The translations under genes were made by a program, and so were the position numbers. Positions 7,434-17,600 of a DNA stretch of 64,000 bases are shown here, piece by piece; the stretch's first letter is position 1; each line of letters opens with the position of its first letter. The DNA comes from an uncultured Lentisphaeria bacterium. Lineage in GTDB: Bacteria > Verrucomicrobiota > Lentisphaeria > Victivallales > Victivallaceae. The notes beneath the pieces are model-generated. The model was not told where the DNA came from, searched no databases, and saw only the letters and a list, made by a program, of their open reading frames with translations. The stretch covers positions 1-64,000 of the forward strand of contig CAIPAT010000336.1 in assembly GCA_903863035.1 (NCBI GenBank), given 5' to 3'.

Positions 7434-9812
7434 TCAACTGCTTTCAGACAGGGCTTTTTTAAAAGACTCAAGCGTGCCGAAACGGCTTTGCAGTTCTTTT
7501 TTCTGTTCGCTGGTAGCCCCTTTCAGTTTTTCTTTGAAATAGAGGCGTTCTAGTTTAGGAAGTTCGGTTTTCCAGAACGCGTCAGGAACACACTTATCCA
7601 GACCGCCGTCATATTCGCCGTTATACAGCATATAAAAGAAATATCCGTTATTGATATTATTCTTTTTTTCAATCCGGTTGATGAATGTTGACAAATAGAA
7701 GTCTCTCAAATCGGCAAGCTTGACTTCTTCGGTATCGTCAGAAAGCATCATTTTTATGGTGAGAACGCCATTTTCTATTTTTTTGATTTTGCCAAGCGAG
7801 CCGCGTTTATATTCTATCTGCATACTCTCCAGGTCGGTTCCGCTGTTCTTAAGCATATTATCCATTTGCCGGCCTGTGTTATACGCCTCCAGCAGCTTCT
7901 TGCCGTAATCCGCTAATTTGCCTGCCGCTTCCTTCTCCTTCTGAGAACGTCCTGCCGCATTGGATGGTTCGGTAATCGCTTCCGTAATCGCCTTTTCAGC
8001 AATTGCGGCATCACTGCTCCCGCAATATTTTACAAACATTCCGGGTAGATTATCCTGCTTCTTTTTGACTGAATTCAAATATTCTGCAACGCGTTGATCC
8101 TGTGCTTTTTTTTCTTCATCCTGCTTGCGTTTCCTTTCCCGTTCGGCCTGGTCAAACTTTTGCTTCTGCTGCTCCTGCTGACGCTTTTCCGCCTGTATAC
8201 GCTCATCCGCTTTTTTGCGGGAATCAATTTCGGCGAGATGTGACGCCCTGAGTTTTTCGCGGGCTGGAAGCACACGGGCCTTCTCGTCCAGCGGAACGTA
8301 TACCCGCAGAAAATCTTTCAATTTTTCTTTCTTTACAGCGGTATCCGGCTGCGAATATTTTTCAAAAAAATCATCGGCTTTATCCAGAAAACCTATTTTG
8401 TCTTCTGGATTTTTGGTATAAGCCAGAAGCATTTCATCAATTTTCCCGCAGTATTCGACATCATTGTTGACTTTTACAGGCGGCGGGGGTGGAGTAGGCG
8501 CAGTATTCTTAACAACATTCGCGGGGAGGGGCGTGACAACTTTATTAGTTCCCGTGTTTTTCAGAATCGGAATCACGTAGATCCAGATAACGGCGCCGGC
8601 GATCACCACGATTCCAGTAATGGTCAAAATAGTCCACAGCAATACCTTTTTTCTTGGCGCCCCATGTATTTCATCATCCATGCGCCCGCTGAAGACCATG
8701 CCGCTGGATGTAGTGGACGTGGACGAATATAACGGTTTGAACGAACCGGTAGTGGTGGTCGGCACTTCCGCGCCGCCCGGGGCCGGATGGGCTCCGGGAA
8801 GAGTCAGCACAGCGCTCTTTGACACCGCTCTGGTTCTGGTGGAAAAGACTTTCGGCATGGAAAGAGTTGTCGGCAGTTTGCCGCGCCGGAACATCCGGAG
8901 ATCCTCAACCAGTTCTTCGGCGTCCTGATAACGCTCGGCAACATCTTTTTTCATCATCTTGACGATGATCTGGCTGACCGCCTCCGGGACTTTCGGATTG
9001 ATGATAATCGGCGGAACAAGATTGGCTTCGATGTGTTTTTTGGCGATTTCCGTGGCGGAATTGCCTTCATATGGAAAGCGTCCTGTCACAAACTGATAAA
9101 ATGTTGCGCCCAGACTGTAAATGTCACTGCGGACATCCATCGGCGCACCGGTAAGATGTTCCGGGCTGATGTATTGAGGAGTTCCCATTACTTCGTCTTC
9201 ATCATCATCTTCAACATCCCCGGCGACACGGGAAAGTCCCAGGTCTGCCAATTTGGCCCGCCCGTTTTTAGTCAGCATGATGTTGTCGGGTTTGATGTCG
9301 CGGTGAACCAGTTTCTGCTCTTTCCAGGCGCAATCCAGCGCTTCGGCAATCTGCTGAATGATGGTTACCGCTTTTTCGGTGGTAAGCACTTTCTCGCGTT
9401 TCAGTACCGCTTTCATGGTTTCGCCGTCAATGTATTCCATGGCAAAGTAGAAAATGCCTTCATCTTCGCCGACGGCATAAGCCTGAACAATGTGCGGATG
9501 GTTAAGCTTGGCTGCGGAACGTGCTTCTTTGATGAAATTGACTACGAATTCTGCATTATTAGCATAGTTTTCCTGAAGAATTTTGACTGCGGCAGGACGG
9601 TCCAGAGAGATTTGATGCGCCAGATAAACCACGCCCATCCCGCCGCGTCCGATCTCTTCCATGATGATGAAATCGGCAATAACAGATCCGGTGGCAAGAC
9701 GGGAAGTCGGCACGGTGACAATCTCGTCACAGTGACCGCACTGCACTTCCTCTCCCATTTGCGAATTATCTACTGCCACAATTCCGCGGCAAAACGGACA
9801 TTGAAATCGCAT
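7434..9812 (-). CDS. Membrane Ser/Thr protein kinase with N-terminal zinc ribbon
   Basis: A 792-residue protein. Residues 1-35 form a CX2CX16CX2C zinc ribbon. A Hanks-type kinase domain spans about 47-310: IGRGGMGVVYLA loop, catalytic K77 in AAVK, HRD at 170-172 followed by IKPDN, and ADLG in place of ADFG. A proline/threonine-rich linker leads to a transmembrane helix at about 391-415. The periplasmic part holds a coiled-coil segment rich in K, E, Q and R (about 510-575) and an unrecognised C-terminal domain. This kinase/TM/sensor plan is common in PVC bacteria; ligand and targets are unknown. The ribbon has the same cysteine spacing as those in the protein at 27854-29587. Confidence 0.9.
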   Translation of the reverse strand: MRFQCPFCRGIVAVDNSQMGEEVQCGHCDEIVTVPTSRLATGSVIADFIIMEEIGRGGMGVVYLAHQISLDRPAAVKILQENYANNAEFVVNFIKEARSAAKLNHPHIVQAYAVGEDEGIFYFAMEYIDGETMKAVLKREKVLTTEKAVTIIQQIAEALDCAWKEQKLVHRDIKPDNIMLTKNGRAKLADLGLSRVAGDVEDDDEDEVMGTPQYISPEHLTGAPMDVRSDIYSLGATFYQFVTGRFPYEGNSATEIAKKHIEANLVPPIIINPKVPEAVSQIIVKMMKKDVAERYQDAEELVEDLRMFRRGKLPTTLSMPKVFSTRTRAVSKSAVLTLPGAHPAPGGAEVPTTTTGSFKPLYSSTSTTSSGMVFSGRMDDEIHGAPRKKVLLWTILTITGIVVIAGAVIWIYVIPILKNTGTNKVVTPLPANVVKNTAPTPPPPPVKVNNDVEYCGKIDEMLLAYTKNPEDKIGFLDKADDFFEKYSQPDTAVKKEKLKDFLRVYVPLDEKARVLPAREKLRASHLAEIDSRKKADERIQAEKRQQEQQKQKFDQAERERKRKQDEEKKAQDQRVAEYLNSVKKKQDNLPGMFVKYCGSSDAAIAEKAITEAITEPSNAAGRSQKEKEAAGKLADYGKKLLEAYNTGRQMDNMLKNSGTDLESMQIEYKRGSLGKIKKIENGVLTIKMMLSDDTEEVKLADLRDFYLSTFINRIEKKNNINNGYFFYMLYNGEYDGGLDKCVPDAFWKTELPKLERLYFKEKLKGATSEQKKELQSRFGTLESFKKALSESS

Positions 9813-10129
9813 CTATTATTTTCTGGGTTCTAATTGTTTATTAACATATGATCTATGATATCGCAAAGAAATATATATCAAAAGTCTCAGATGTTAAACC
9901 TGCTTTCAGTAGATTTTCGCAATTTTTACGTCAAAAAAATTAAATCCGTCAAAAAATACTGTTTTTTTGGATAATTTAACCATAAAATCTAATATATTGG
10001 GGAATTAAGGAAAGCATTAATTTAGATTGCCCAAAAGTACAAACCGGACAAGCATCGGTTTCATAATTCTCAATTTGCCGGTTTATCAGGATTTTTTTTG
10101 ATCCGTAAACATTATAGACGATATTTGTT
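9813..10129. other. AT-rich divergent intergenic region (kinase/Lrp)
   Basis: No gene is seen. The stretch contains two direct copies of CGTCAAAAAA (9929-9938 and 9948-9957) and an inverted pair AAACCGG (10041-10047) / CCGGTTT (10078-10084) followed by a run of T at about 10092-10099, which could act as a weak terminator or regulatory hairpin. Promoters for the kinase are expected here but none is convincing. Confidence 0.4.
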
Positions 10130-10158
10130 AATTATTTAGAATAATATTCTAAATAATT
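10130..10158. promoter_or_regulatory. 29-bp perfect palindrome, probable Lrp-family operator
   Basis: Every base from 10130 to 10143 pairs with its partner in 10145-10158 around a single central base at 10144; the core reads TTTAGAATAATATTCTAAA. AT-rich palindromes of this form are typical Lrp/AsnC sites. The right end overlaps the putative -35 box of the Lrp gene, fitting negative autoregulation (inference). Confidence 0.7.
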
Positions 10159-10185
10159 TGATTTTAGGCAATTATATTATATAAT
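10158..10185 (+). promoter_or_regulatory. Probable sigma-70 promoter of the Lrp-EamA operon
   Basis: TTGATT at 10158-10163 and TATAAT at 10180-10185 are separated by 16 bp, close to the sigma-70 consensus. The promoter directly follows the palindrome and lies about 35 bp upstream of the Lrp start codon. Confidence 0.55.
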
Positions 10186-10218
10186 ATAGCCTTTATAGAG
10201 AATATGGAGGATATAGAG

Positions 10219-10662
10219 ATGCTGGATAATATTGATAAAGACATATTACGCTATTTGCAGGAAAATGCCCGGATGGCTAACGTTGAAATAGCCCGTCGGG
10301 TCGGCATCGCTCCGTCAGCGGTATTGAAGCGGATCAGACGCCTCGAACAGGACGGCGTAATCATGGGATATGAAGCCCGTATAAATAACCGTGCCGTTGA
10401 CTGCGGCATGTCGAGTTTTGTTCTGGTCGCAACCGGAGAGAAACCGGGGGCGCTTGATATTGGCCGGAAGATTGCGAATCTGCCGGAGGTGCAGGAAGTG
10501 CACTTTACCGCAGGCGAGTTTTACTATCTATTGAAAGTCAGGACCAAAGATCCGGATTCACACAATGAGTTCGTCAAAAAACTCGGTGATATCGGCGTTA
10601 AAGACTGCCGCACGACACTGGTACTGAAAACAGTTAAAGAGACATTGCGGCTGGATATATAA
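10219..10662 (+). CDS. Lrp/AsnC family transcriptional regulator
   Basis: A 147-residue regulator with an N-terminal winged helix-turn-helix (NVEIARRVGIAPSAVLKRIRRLE, about residues 20-42) and a C-terminal RAM effector-binding domain (about 65-140). Family members bind amino acids and form octamers that bend DNA. The ATG at 10219 has GGAGG at 10206-10210 with 8-nt spacing and is preferred to the ATG at 10204, which overlaps that site. The EamA transporter gene lies 53 bp downstream, suggesting the regulator controls export of an amino acid or similar compound. A 29-bp palindrome upstream suggests autoregulation. Confidence 0.92.
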   Translation: MLDNIDKDILRYLQENARMANVEIARRVGIAPSAVLKRIRRLEQDGVIMGYEARINNRAVDCGMSSFVLVATGEKPGALDIGRKIANLPEVQEVHFTAGEFYYLLKVRTKDPDSHNEFVKKLGDIGVKDCRTTLVLKTVKETLRLDI

Positions 10663-10715
10663 ATATTATGCAGCGGCCTCTTTTATAGAAATTTATAATC
10701 AGAGATAGTTAATTT

Positions 10716-11669
10716 ATGAATAAAAATGCATCTTATCAATGGGGAGTTTTCTGCTCTTTTGCCAGTGCTTTTTTATGGAGCACTACCTTTATCGGCGGCC
10801 GCTGGTTGTTGAAAGACCGCAGCATCGACCCTGTCAGTCTGTCTGTAATCCGCTTCGGAATTGGCGGCATACTGCTCTTTGTTTTCGGTTATGTGTTCTT
10901 CCGGCGTAAATTATTCAATATAAGTTTCAGGGATATTCTGATGCTGGCCTGGCTGAGCCTCTGGGGAATTGGCGGAATGAGCGTATTTCTATTTGTCGGA
11001 CAAATGCAGACGTCGGCAATAAATACTTCGATGATTATCGCATTGAGCCCGATATTGACCATGCTGCTGGGAACTTTCGCGGGTAAACGGCTTAATGCGT
11101 TTATGGTTTGCGGAATGCTGATCAGTCTCACCGGCTGTCTGCTGGTACTCGGGGTGATTACTCAAAACGGAATTGCTTACAAGAGCGGGAATGTTTTCGG
11201 AGATCTGATGGTTTTCAGTTCTGCCGCCTGCTGGGCTGTATATGCGGTATTCAGCGGGAAAACAGTGGAGCGCCTGGGCGGATACACCGCGACGACCTGG
11301 GGAATGCTTATCGGGTTTGCTGAACTGTTGATTGTCCGGGCGTTATGGCCATGGGTGTTGACTATTCCGAGTACGGCACAGACCGGGCAATGGTGGGCAG
11401 TGCTGTATATCGCGATTTTTCCGACGGCAATCGCTTTTTTTGCATGGTATGAAGCGATGGACAGAATCAATTTATCGCTGCTCAATATAATGCAATATTT
11501 AACCCCGCTGTTCACGGTGCTGCTGGCATTCTTGTTTTTCGGCGAAACGATGAATCTGCTGAATATTGCCGGTGCAGTCATGGTCCTGGCCGGAGTGATG
11601 CTTGCCTCCGGAATATCCGGATGGAATATTTTATCTTTGATTAATCGCCAGCCGTCAAAAATGCCGTGA
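10716..11669 (+). CDS. DMT-superfamily transporter (EamA, RhaT-like)
   Basis: A 317-residue inner-membrane protein with about ten transmembrane helices formed by two EamA repeats (about residues 10-140 and 160-300). Motifs include FLWSTTFIGGRWLL near the N-terminus and SLLNIMQYLTPLFTVLLAFLFFGE in the second repeat. Members export amino acids and other metabolites; the partner Lrp regulator supports an amino-acid-like substrate (inference). The gene is followed directly by dispersed repeats and a decayed transposase. Confidence 0.9.
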   Translation: MNKNASYQWGVFCSFASAFLWSTTFIGGRWLLKDRSIDPVSLSVIRFGIGGILLFVFGYVFFRRKLFNISFRDILMLAWLSLWGIGGMSVFLFVGQMQTSAINTSMIIALSPILTMLLGTFAGKRLNAFMVCGMLISLTGCLLVLGVITQNGIAYKSGNVFGDLMVFSSAACWAVYAVFSGKTVERLGGYTATTWGMLIGFAELLIVRALWPWVLTIPSTAQTGQWWAVLYIAIFPTAIAFFAWYEAMDRINLSLLNIMQYLTPLFTVLLAFLFFGETMNLLNIAGAVMVLAGVMLASGISGWNILSLINRQPSKMP

Positions 11670-11671
11670 AA

Positions 11672-11695
11672 GTATGTTGCTCTACACGGCTGTGA
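11672..11695 (-). repeat. Dispersed TATACTCT repeat, copy G
   Basis: Contains CTCTACACGGCTG (11680-11692), the conserved core of the intergenic repeat family, in the orientation opposite to copy A at 11905-12012. It lies 2 bp after the EamA stop codon. Confidence 0.5.
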
Positions 11696-11798
11696 TCTTT
11701 AGAGTTTGGTGCGCTGATAGAATGATGTTCATCTGTCGTTCAACAACGCGTTATGTGTTTTCCCGGAGGGTTGTCCCGCGTCTGCTGGATTGGGAAAC

Positions 11799-11818
11799 GG
11801 TTGACACAGAGGTCAACC
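11799..11818. repeat. Hairpin GGTTGAC-ACAGAG-GTCAACC
   Basis: A 7-bp perfect stem with loop ACAGAG. A second copy at 58721-58740 has the same loop but a stem reading GGTTGTC/GACAACC, so one base pair is flipped with both sides changed together. It is preceded by GGGAAACGG here and by GGGAACGG in the other copy. Confidence 0.6.
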
Positions 11819-11904
11819 CGCCACCGGAACCATTTGTACAGAAAACAGACCTGCCAAGGCGAAGCAATATTATATTATCAGCACTGCCTTCGAGTTTGGA
11901 TTCG

Positions 11905-12012
11905 CACCCTTCGAGGCTTTCGATACCCCGTGGTATCGGCAGCCTCTCAGAATACGAATCAATTCTCAAAATCTTCGCAATCTATGTAAAATTTTCAGCC
12001 GTGCAGAGTATA
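11905..12012 (+). repeat. Long dispersed repeat, copy A (about 108 bp)
   Basis: Closely similar to 27737-27842 over its whole length. It contains a hairpin CGATACC/GGTATCG (11921-11938), the words AATACGAA and AATTCTCAAA, then TTCGCAATCTATGT and the core AAAATTTTCAGCCGTGCAGA. Most other copies in the window carry only the last 25-40 bp. The frame of the decayed transposase runs through its 3' end. The rest of 11696-11904 shows no gene. Confidence 0.7.
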
Positions 12013-13349
12013 TATAGCCTATCAAAGCAGTTTATTCCAAATTCGTGCGGAACAAATCACAAAGAATATCGTGATTTATGTGAACGTTTTGATTTTGTAG
12101 ACCGGATATTTAGCACGAGCGGCGTGGAATTTGAATTTGCGGAATATTAGCTTGAGCGTAGTGTGCAGACATCCGGGAATCCGGAATTGAAATTGACGCC
12201 GAAAGAGATCCGCCGTCATACCGTCTATGCGGTTCAGGCCTTGTGTAGCAATTATCTGCGTCTTGAACTTAAAACATTATTCCGCCAGGCGGCTTTTCTG
12301 ATTGCGGCCAGCGAAGATTTTCAACGGTTTATTTTTGCGGGAGATTTTACTTCCGCCAAATGTCCCGGCAAAAGCAAACTGCATGATTTTGCGCTGCTCG
12401 TTCCGGATGATTTCATTCGCAAAATCAATGAATCGCTGCTCAAAGATTTTTCTTCAGATGCCGCGGAACAATACGGTCTTTGCAGTCCGCTGGAAAGCAA
12501 AACGCTCTGGCTGGACGCAACGTGTCTGATGTCGAACATCCATTTCCCGGTGGACTGGGTGCTGCTGCGCGATGCAGTCCGGTCACTGGTTAAAGCGATC
12601 TTATGCATCCGGAGACACGGGTTGAAAAACCGCATTCCAGCCCCGGCAAGCTTTCTCAGTCAGATCAATGCGCTTTGCATGGAAATGTCCAATAGCCGCC
12701 GCCGTCAGGATGCAGAGAAGCGGCGTAAAGATGTGTTGCGCCGGATGAAGAAAAACTGCCTGCGGCAATTGAGCAGGCCCATCGGCGGATCATCAGTGGT
12801 GAAAAACTTGAAGCTGATGAAAAGACACTCAGCCTTTATGATGACACTGCTTCAGCCATCGTCCGTGGCAAATCCGGCGCGGAAATCGAATTCGGCAATG
12901 AGCTGCTGATTGCCGAGCAAGCCGCCGGCTTCATCGTTGACTGGCAGCTTTATGAAGAGAAAACAGCCGATCAGCGCAAGCTCGGGGATTTTCTGGAAAG
13001 TTATCAGCCTCAAAATAAAGGAGTTGAAACCATCGTGACCGACCGGGGATTTGATGGCAAACCAAACCAGCGCAAACTGGAGAAAATAAACATCTGCAAT
13101 GGAATGTGTCCGCGTTCGCCGGCACAAATGGCGGAACGCATGAAAGATGAAAACTTCCAGACGCTGCAGCACCGCCGCAGTCAGACGGAAGGACGTGTTG
13201 CCGCAATCAAGCGATTTATTGGTGACAAGATGCCGTGCCGGAATTTTGAAGATAATAAACGCCATGCCGCATGGGCGGTGCTCAGCCACAATCTGCACCT
13301 GCTTGCCAAGCTCATGACGGAAGCCAGACGACAAGTCAAAGTCGCATAA
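12013..13349 (+). pseudogene. Decayed DDE transposase (IS4/IS5/ISNCY-like)
   Basis: The product read across two frames is transposase-like and retains the catalytic acids: D in LWLDATCL, D in VTDRGFDGK and E in SQTEGRVAAIKRF. The first frame is broken by an in-frame TAG at 12148-12150 after EFEFAEY, and at about 12745-12756 (within GAAGAAAAACTG) the reading must slip to the -1 frame to continue as EEKLPAAIEQAHRR. The slip site G-AAA-AAC is not a perfect slippery heptamer, so a disabling mutation is more likely than programmed frameshifting. Terminal inverted repeats were not found. The N-terminal boundary is uncertain. Confidence 0.75.
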
Positions 13350-13711
13350 AACTCCGGCTGGCACAGATAAAATTTGAAATGGTAATCGCTGACAAGATCA
13401 GCAGGAAATCCTGTTCCCAAATCAGACAGTTTTTGGCCCGAAAAATAGACCCCGCTCAAATCACAGTCCTCGGATTACGCTTTTTTGAAAGTCTTCATGA
13501 CAGGCTTAAATGCGGTTGCCAAAAATCACTGTTTTACGGACAGGCTCTATATAAGCGCGCGGTCTGGCACAGAATACTTTGCCGGCATAATCTGCTTGAA
13601 GGAGGACCCGAGGGAGCAAGACAGGAAGGGCATGAGGATCATCACGGTTTCGAGCATTACTGTTCAAGCGGACACAGCGGCGGCAGGCGCCGCTGATTTC
13701 AATCTGTAAAT
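13350..13711. other. Gap after the transposase remnant, no supported gene
   Basis: Several frames are open over 200-400 bp (for example 13485-13709, 74 codons), but none has a convincing ribosome binding site or recognisable product. The region may be IS-derived debris or the eroded end of a gene. No repeat of the families seen elsewhere was recognised. Confidence 0.4.
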
Positions 13712-14626
13712 TTAAATGTCGTCTGCATCTTTTTGATTGGATGAACCGTCGCTGATGAACAAATTGTTTGTCCATGCCCGCCGCCCCTCCTGATCCTCGA
13801 TCTCCAGGTAAGCGTATCGCCAGTCGGACGGGATGGAGAAACTGGCGCTGGTGATGAGTTTTCCGTCAAAAGAACCTGTTCTGTTGCCGCGGGAACCGTC
13901 GCCGACAATTCTCGCGAACTTTACAGGAGACATCGAAAAATGCAATTTGTCGCCATCAAATCTGATGGATCGTATTTCCGGGCCGCAGCTTGAATAGAAA
14001 TTGCCGCGGCGGATTGCATTGATGATTGCCGGTCTGGTGCGTTCCATCGCATTGATCATGATCCAGCCGCCATTCCACCCCGGATGTTCCGGACGGAGAT
14101 GGGTGTCGTCAACCGCAAACGCAAGCGCATCCGGATTGTGATTTAATACCGAAGTCCAGTGGACCAGCCCGTCACTCTTGCCGTTCAGCCAGCGGCAGAC
14201 ATGGTTGTACACTTCCACCCCGGAAAGTGGATGCCGAACACAGTCGTCCATCGAGTTGTCACACCAGTGCGGGTGGGCAAGGATAGTAATCGCCTCCTGC
14301 TGCAGCGCAGAATGCAAACCTGCTTCAAATCCGTTTTCACGGCTTATACCCTTGACCCTGCCAAGACATACCACGTGGAAATATGCGCCGGTATGGTCAT
14401 TCCCGTCGAGTTCCACTCCGTCAAGCCATAACAGCGGATAATACTCTGCATCTTTTTCTACATCTGAGACCACCCAGTGATCGGTACGGAAGAGAAAGTC
14501 ATAACCGGCGGAACTATATAATTCCGCGAGTTCTTTGAAATTCTTACCGCCGTCAGATGCCGTGCTGTGCAGATGTGTGTTGCCTTTATACCATCTTCCG
14601 GAAGTGTCATAGCGAATTTTTTTCAT
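13712..14626 (-). CDS. PHP-domain metal-dependent hydrolase
   Basis: A 304-residue protein of the PHP (polymerase and histidinol phosphatase) superfamily, CehA/McbA-like. The first motif NTHLHSTASDGG gives H18 and H20; FRTDHW and ILAHPHWCD supply further metal ligands. PHP enzymes are phosphoesterases or C-O/C-N hydrolases; the substrate is unknown, but position as last gene of a glycan locus suggests a carbohydrate derivative. ATG at 14626 has GAGGA six nt upstream; the ATG at 14632 directly abuts it and is less likely. It begins 24 bp after the glycoside hydrolase gene. Confidence 0.8.
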   Translation of the reverse strand: MKKIRYDTSGRWYKGNTHLHSTASDGGKNFKELAELYSSAGYDFLFRTDHWVVSDVEKDAEYYPLLWLDGVELDGNDHTGAYFHVVCLGRVKGISRENGFEAGLHSALQQEAITILAHPHWCDNSMDDCVRHPLSGVEVYNHVCRWLNGKSDGLVHWTSVLNHNPDALAFAVDDTHLRPEHPGWNGGWIMINAMERTRPAIINAIRRGNFYSSCGPEIRSIRFDGDKLHFSMSPVKFARIVGDGSRGNRTGSFDGKLITSASFSIPSDWRYAYLEIEDQEGRRAWTNNLFISDGSSNQKDADDI

Positions 14627-14650
14627 TATCATTCCTCATCGACAGTTGAA

Positions 14651-17600
14651 TCATTTTACTGCCGGCGGCAGCACGGTGGCGGCTATCACACACAGCAGGC
14701 CGTCGCCAGCTGCAAATATTTCAACGGCTTCAATCTCCGTCTCCGGTCGCGAATTGGCCAGTTCTACCAGGAACAGGCCGTATTCATTGAAGCGTTCGCT
14801 AAGAAATTTGAATGCAGGAGACGCTCCTGCTGACTGGGGCGTCAGGAACCAGTCCTGCAGATGTCTGCCGTTTTCAAGCGGCATGATTGTTTCCCTGCCG
14901 TCGGTATAACGCAGTTTAATTTCTCCAAGTATCTTGGCTCCAGATGGCACATACATGGCGGTCAGCAGGAAAGCGATTCCGGCGGAACGTCCGCCGACCG
15001 GCAGCCGGAGCGAACTGCCGCTGATCCCCCGCCAGTCCGCCGTCGAGAGCATCGCCGGATAGTCGGCGCACCGGAACTGGATTCCCTTGATGACCGGTGC
15101 TGCCTGAACCTTTTTTAGCATATCGTCGAGTCCGACCGAATTGCCGCCGCGGGTGAACATCCGCCGTGCCTCCTGGTTTTTAACCGGCAGTGAACGGGTT
15201 CCGGCAATGGGGGTGACTGACTGCGGTTGCAAAGATACGTCATCGACCACGATTGTGCCTGTTTTTTCCAAACCGACGATGAAAGCGATGTTTCCGGTCG
15301 GTGGACGCGGGAAATCCGCTGTTACCCGGTAATGTTGAAATGCTCCTGCCTTGATCAGGCCGAGCTGATAATGCTTATAGACGTTGCCGCTGCGGTCGAA
15401 GACCGCCAGATAGGCTTCGGCCGGCGCTGTTCCCAGGTTTTTGAGCCATGCGGAAAATACATAACTGCCGGGTTCGTTGAGCTGCTGCTCGAAGAAAGCG
15501 TAGACCCGGCCTTTGCCTGAGCTGGACAGTGACAGTGCGTAATCGCCGCTGCGTCCACCTTTGACCAGGCCGATGCGGCCTTGGGGATCGTAGGTGCGAT
15601 CCCGGAACTGCCAGTTGGCAACGACGGCGTTGCCGAGTCCGCCCATGGCGATGTCGCCGCTGATTTCCTCAAAGCCGCCGTTGGGGCAAAGTTCTGCCGC
15701 AACCGCTTCCGCCGCGATCACTTTGACTGGCTGGCGGCTCACTGCGAAGAGCATCTCCAGTGCTTGGTCCGGACGACAGCTGTCGCCTTCACGGGTGAAT
15801 TTTACCTCCCGGCCATAAACATCGGAGATACTGACGATGTCGCCGCCCAGCTGCCACCGGCGTGGTAAACTGGCCTGTCCCAGTGCGGTGAACCAGGAGC
15901 CGTCGGTACGGCGGAAACTATATTTTAGATCGAAATATTTGACTTTTGGATCATCGATCACCCCGGCAAATTCGCTGCATTTGCGCAGTTGATTCTGCAT
16001 TGCCGCCAGAGTGGACAGTACCGGATTCGGGCTTAAAGTATAGTATGAGAAAAAGAAGTCATCGCCGAAACTGAAATATTTCTCAAAACCGAATTCAATG
16101 AACCAGAAGAAGATCGCAGCGGTCAGTAAACTCTGTTTTTTGCGGTCGGCGATGGTATGCCACATCTGCTCCGTCTGCCAGATCGGCATGCCTGGTTTGG
16201 CTTCTTTGATCGCCGCCAGCAGGGGGGCGATGCCCCACCGGCCCTGATAGGCGTGGATATTGTAGATGTCGCAGTATTGGGCGGCGCCCATCCTGAGCAG
16301 ATCAAAAGGCATTTTCTGGTCGCAGAGTGCGCCATAGCCGAAACCGCTGACCAGGATGCGGCAGTCGGGATCAGCCTTTTTCGCCGCCTGCCAGGAAACC
16401 TTGAGCAGTTCGAAGTAGTCCTGGGTCGTACCTGAGAAGGATGCGGGCGGACCTGGCGGATGCCAGTCTACTTCGTTCCAGATCTCCCAGTGGCTCACTC
16501 GTCCCTTGTAGCGGGACACTACCTGATAGACGTAGTTTTCCCAATCACTCAGCCGGGCCGGTTTGTGCCGGGCGGCCATGGAAGAGTTCTTGTGACCTGG
16601 TTTTACTTCCGGGTCAGCGGCCCAGACCGGGGGATCACCGAGGATGCCGAGGCAGTTGACCCCGTTGCGTTCGGCGGCGGCCACCATTTTGTCGGCCAAT
16701 GTCCAGTCGAAGCGTCCTTTTTCCGGTTCGATAGCATTCCATTTGAAAGCATCGCTCCGGCACCAGTGCAGATCTAGTTTGGCCAGCACTTCAGTGTGGT
16801 CAAAAAGGTGGTGTCCGAGATAGGCGGCGAACCTGCCGTCTTTGACCTGCGGATCAGTCGCCGGAATAACGGCATGGGTGAACTGCCAGCGGCGGTCTGC
16901 CCGTCCCGGCGCTGAAACAGTCATGTCCAAATCATAGAATCCATTCGGCAGCGGCGGCAGCAGAAGTTCACGGGGGACCAGCACGGAACGAGGCGGCAGT
17001 TCGAAATCGTATTCCCTGTAATCGGCCTTTTTACCGTCAATGTCAGTAATCTTCAATTTGACATGGTATTTTACCGTTGAATTGGCGTAGTTGCCGGCAA
17101 TCAGCGGCAGTTTCACCGGATTGCCGCATACGGTGAACGATTTTTCAAAATTCCATACCGGCGTCAGGAAGGAGAAGTCATCTCTGCCGGCGGTAATCCG
17201 GTACTCGGCTTGGGCTAAATTGTTTCCCGCGAGAAATGTGGTGTCCGGTCCGGCGGTGAAGGCCATACCCGGATTGGAGTTCAGTTCCGGATCCGGCAGC
17301 TGCCGGGATGAAATACGCATGGCGCTGACTGCGAAAGGCGCGGCGCGGCAAACTCTGAACTGCGCCGGTATCGGACCGATTTCTCCGGTGAAGTCGCTGC
17401 GGTTTTTCAGTTGACCGTTGACGTAGAGCCGCAGACCGTCTTTGCCCCAGCTGCAGGCGATGTTGACCGGCTTGCCTTGAACCAGCGCCTCCAGTCCAGT
17501 TTTGGCGTAGGAGGTCTGTTCTCCTCCTCTGCGGGCGACCGCAAAAAGACCACGTGAATTGTTTTCTCCGCTGGCGGTACAAATCCCCAGAATGTTACGG

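Noticed and set aside
12745-12756. Programmed -1 frameshift in the transposase
   Set aside because: The site G-AAA-AAC does not allow full re-pairing and an upstream in-frame stop already disables the gene, so decay is simpler. Left open as a check on intact relatives.
13485-13709. 74-codon frame after the transposase remnant
   Set aside because: No recognisable product or start signal; it could be debris of an element or gene end, so it is described only as part of the gap.
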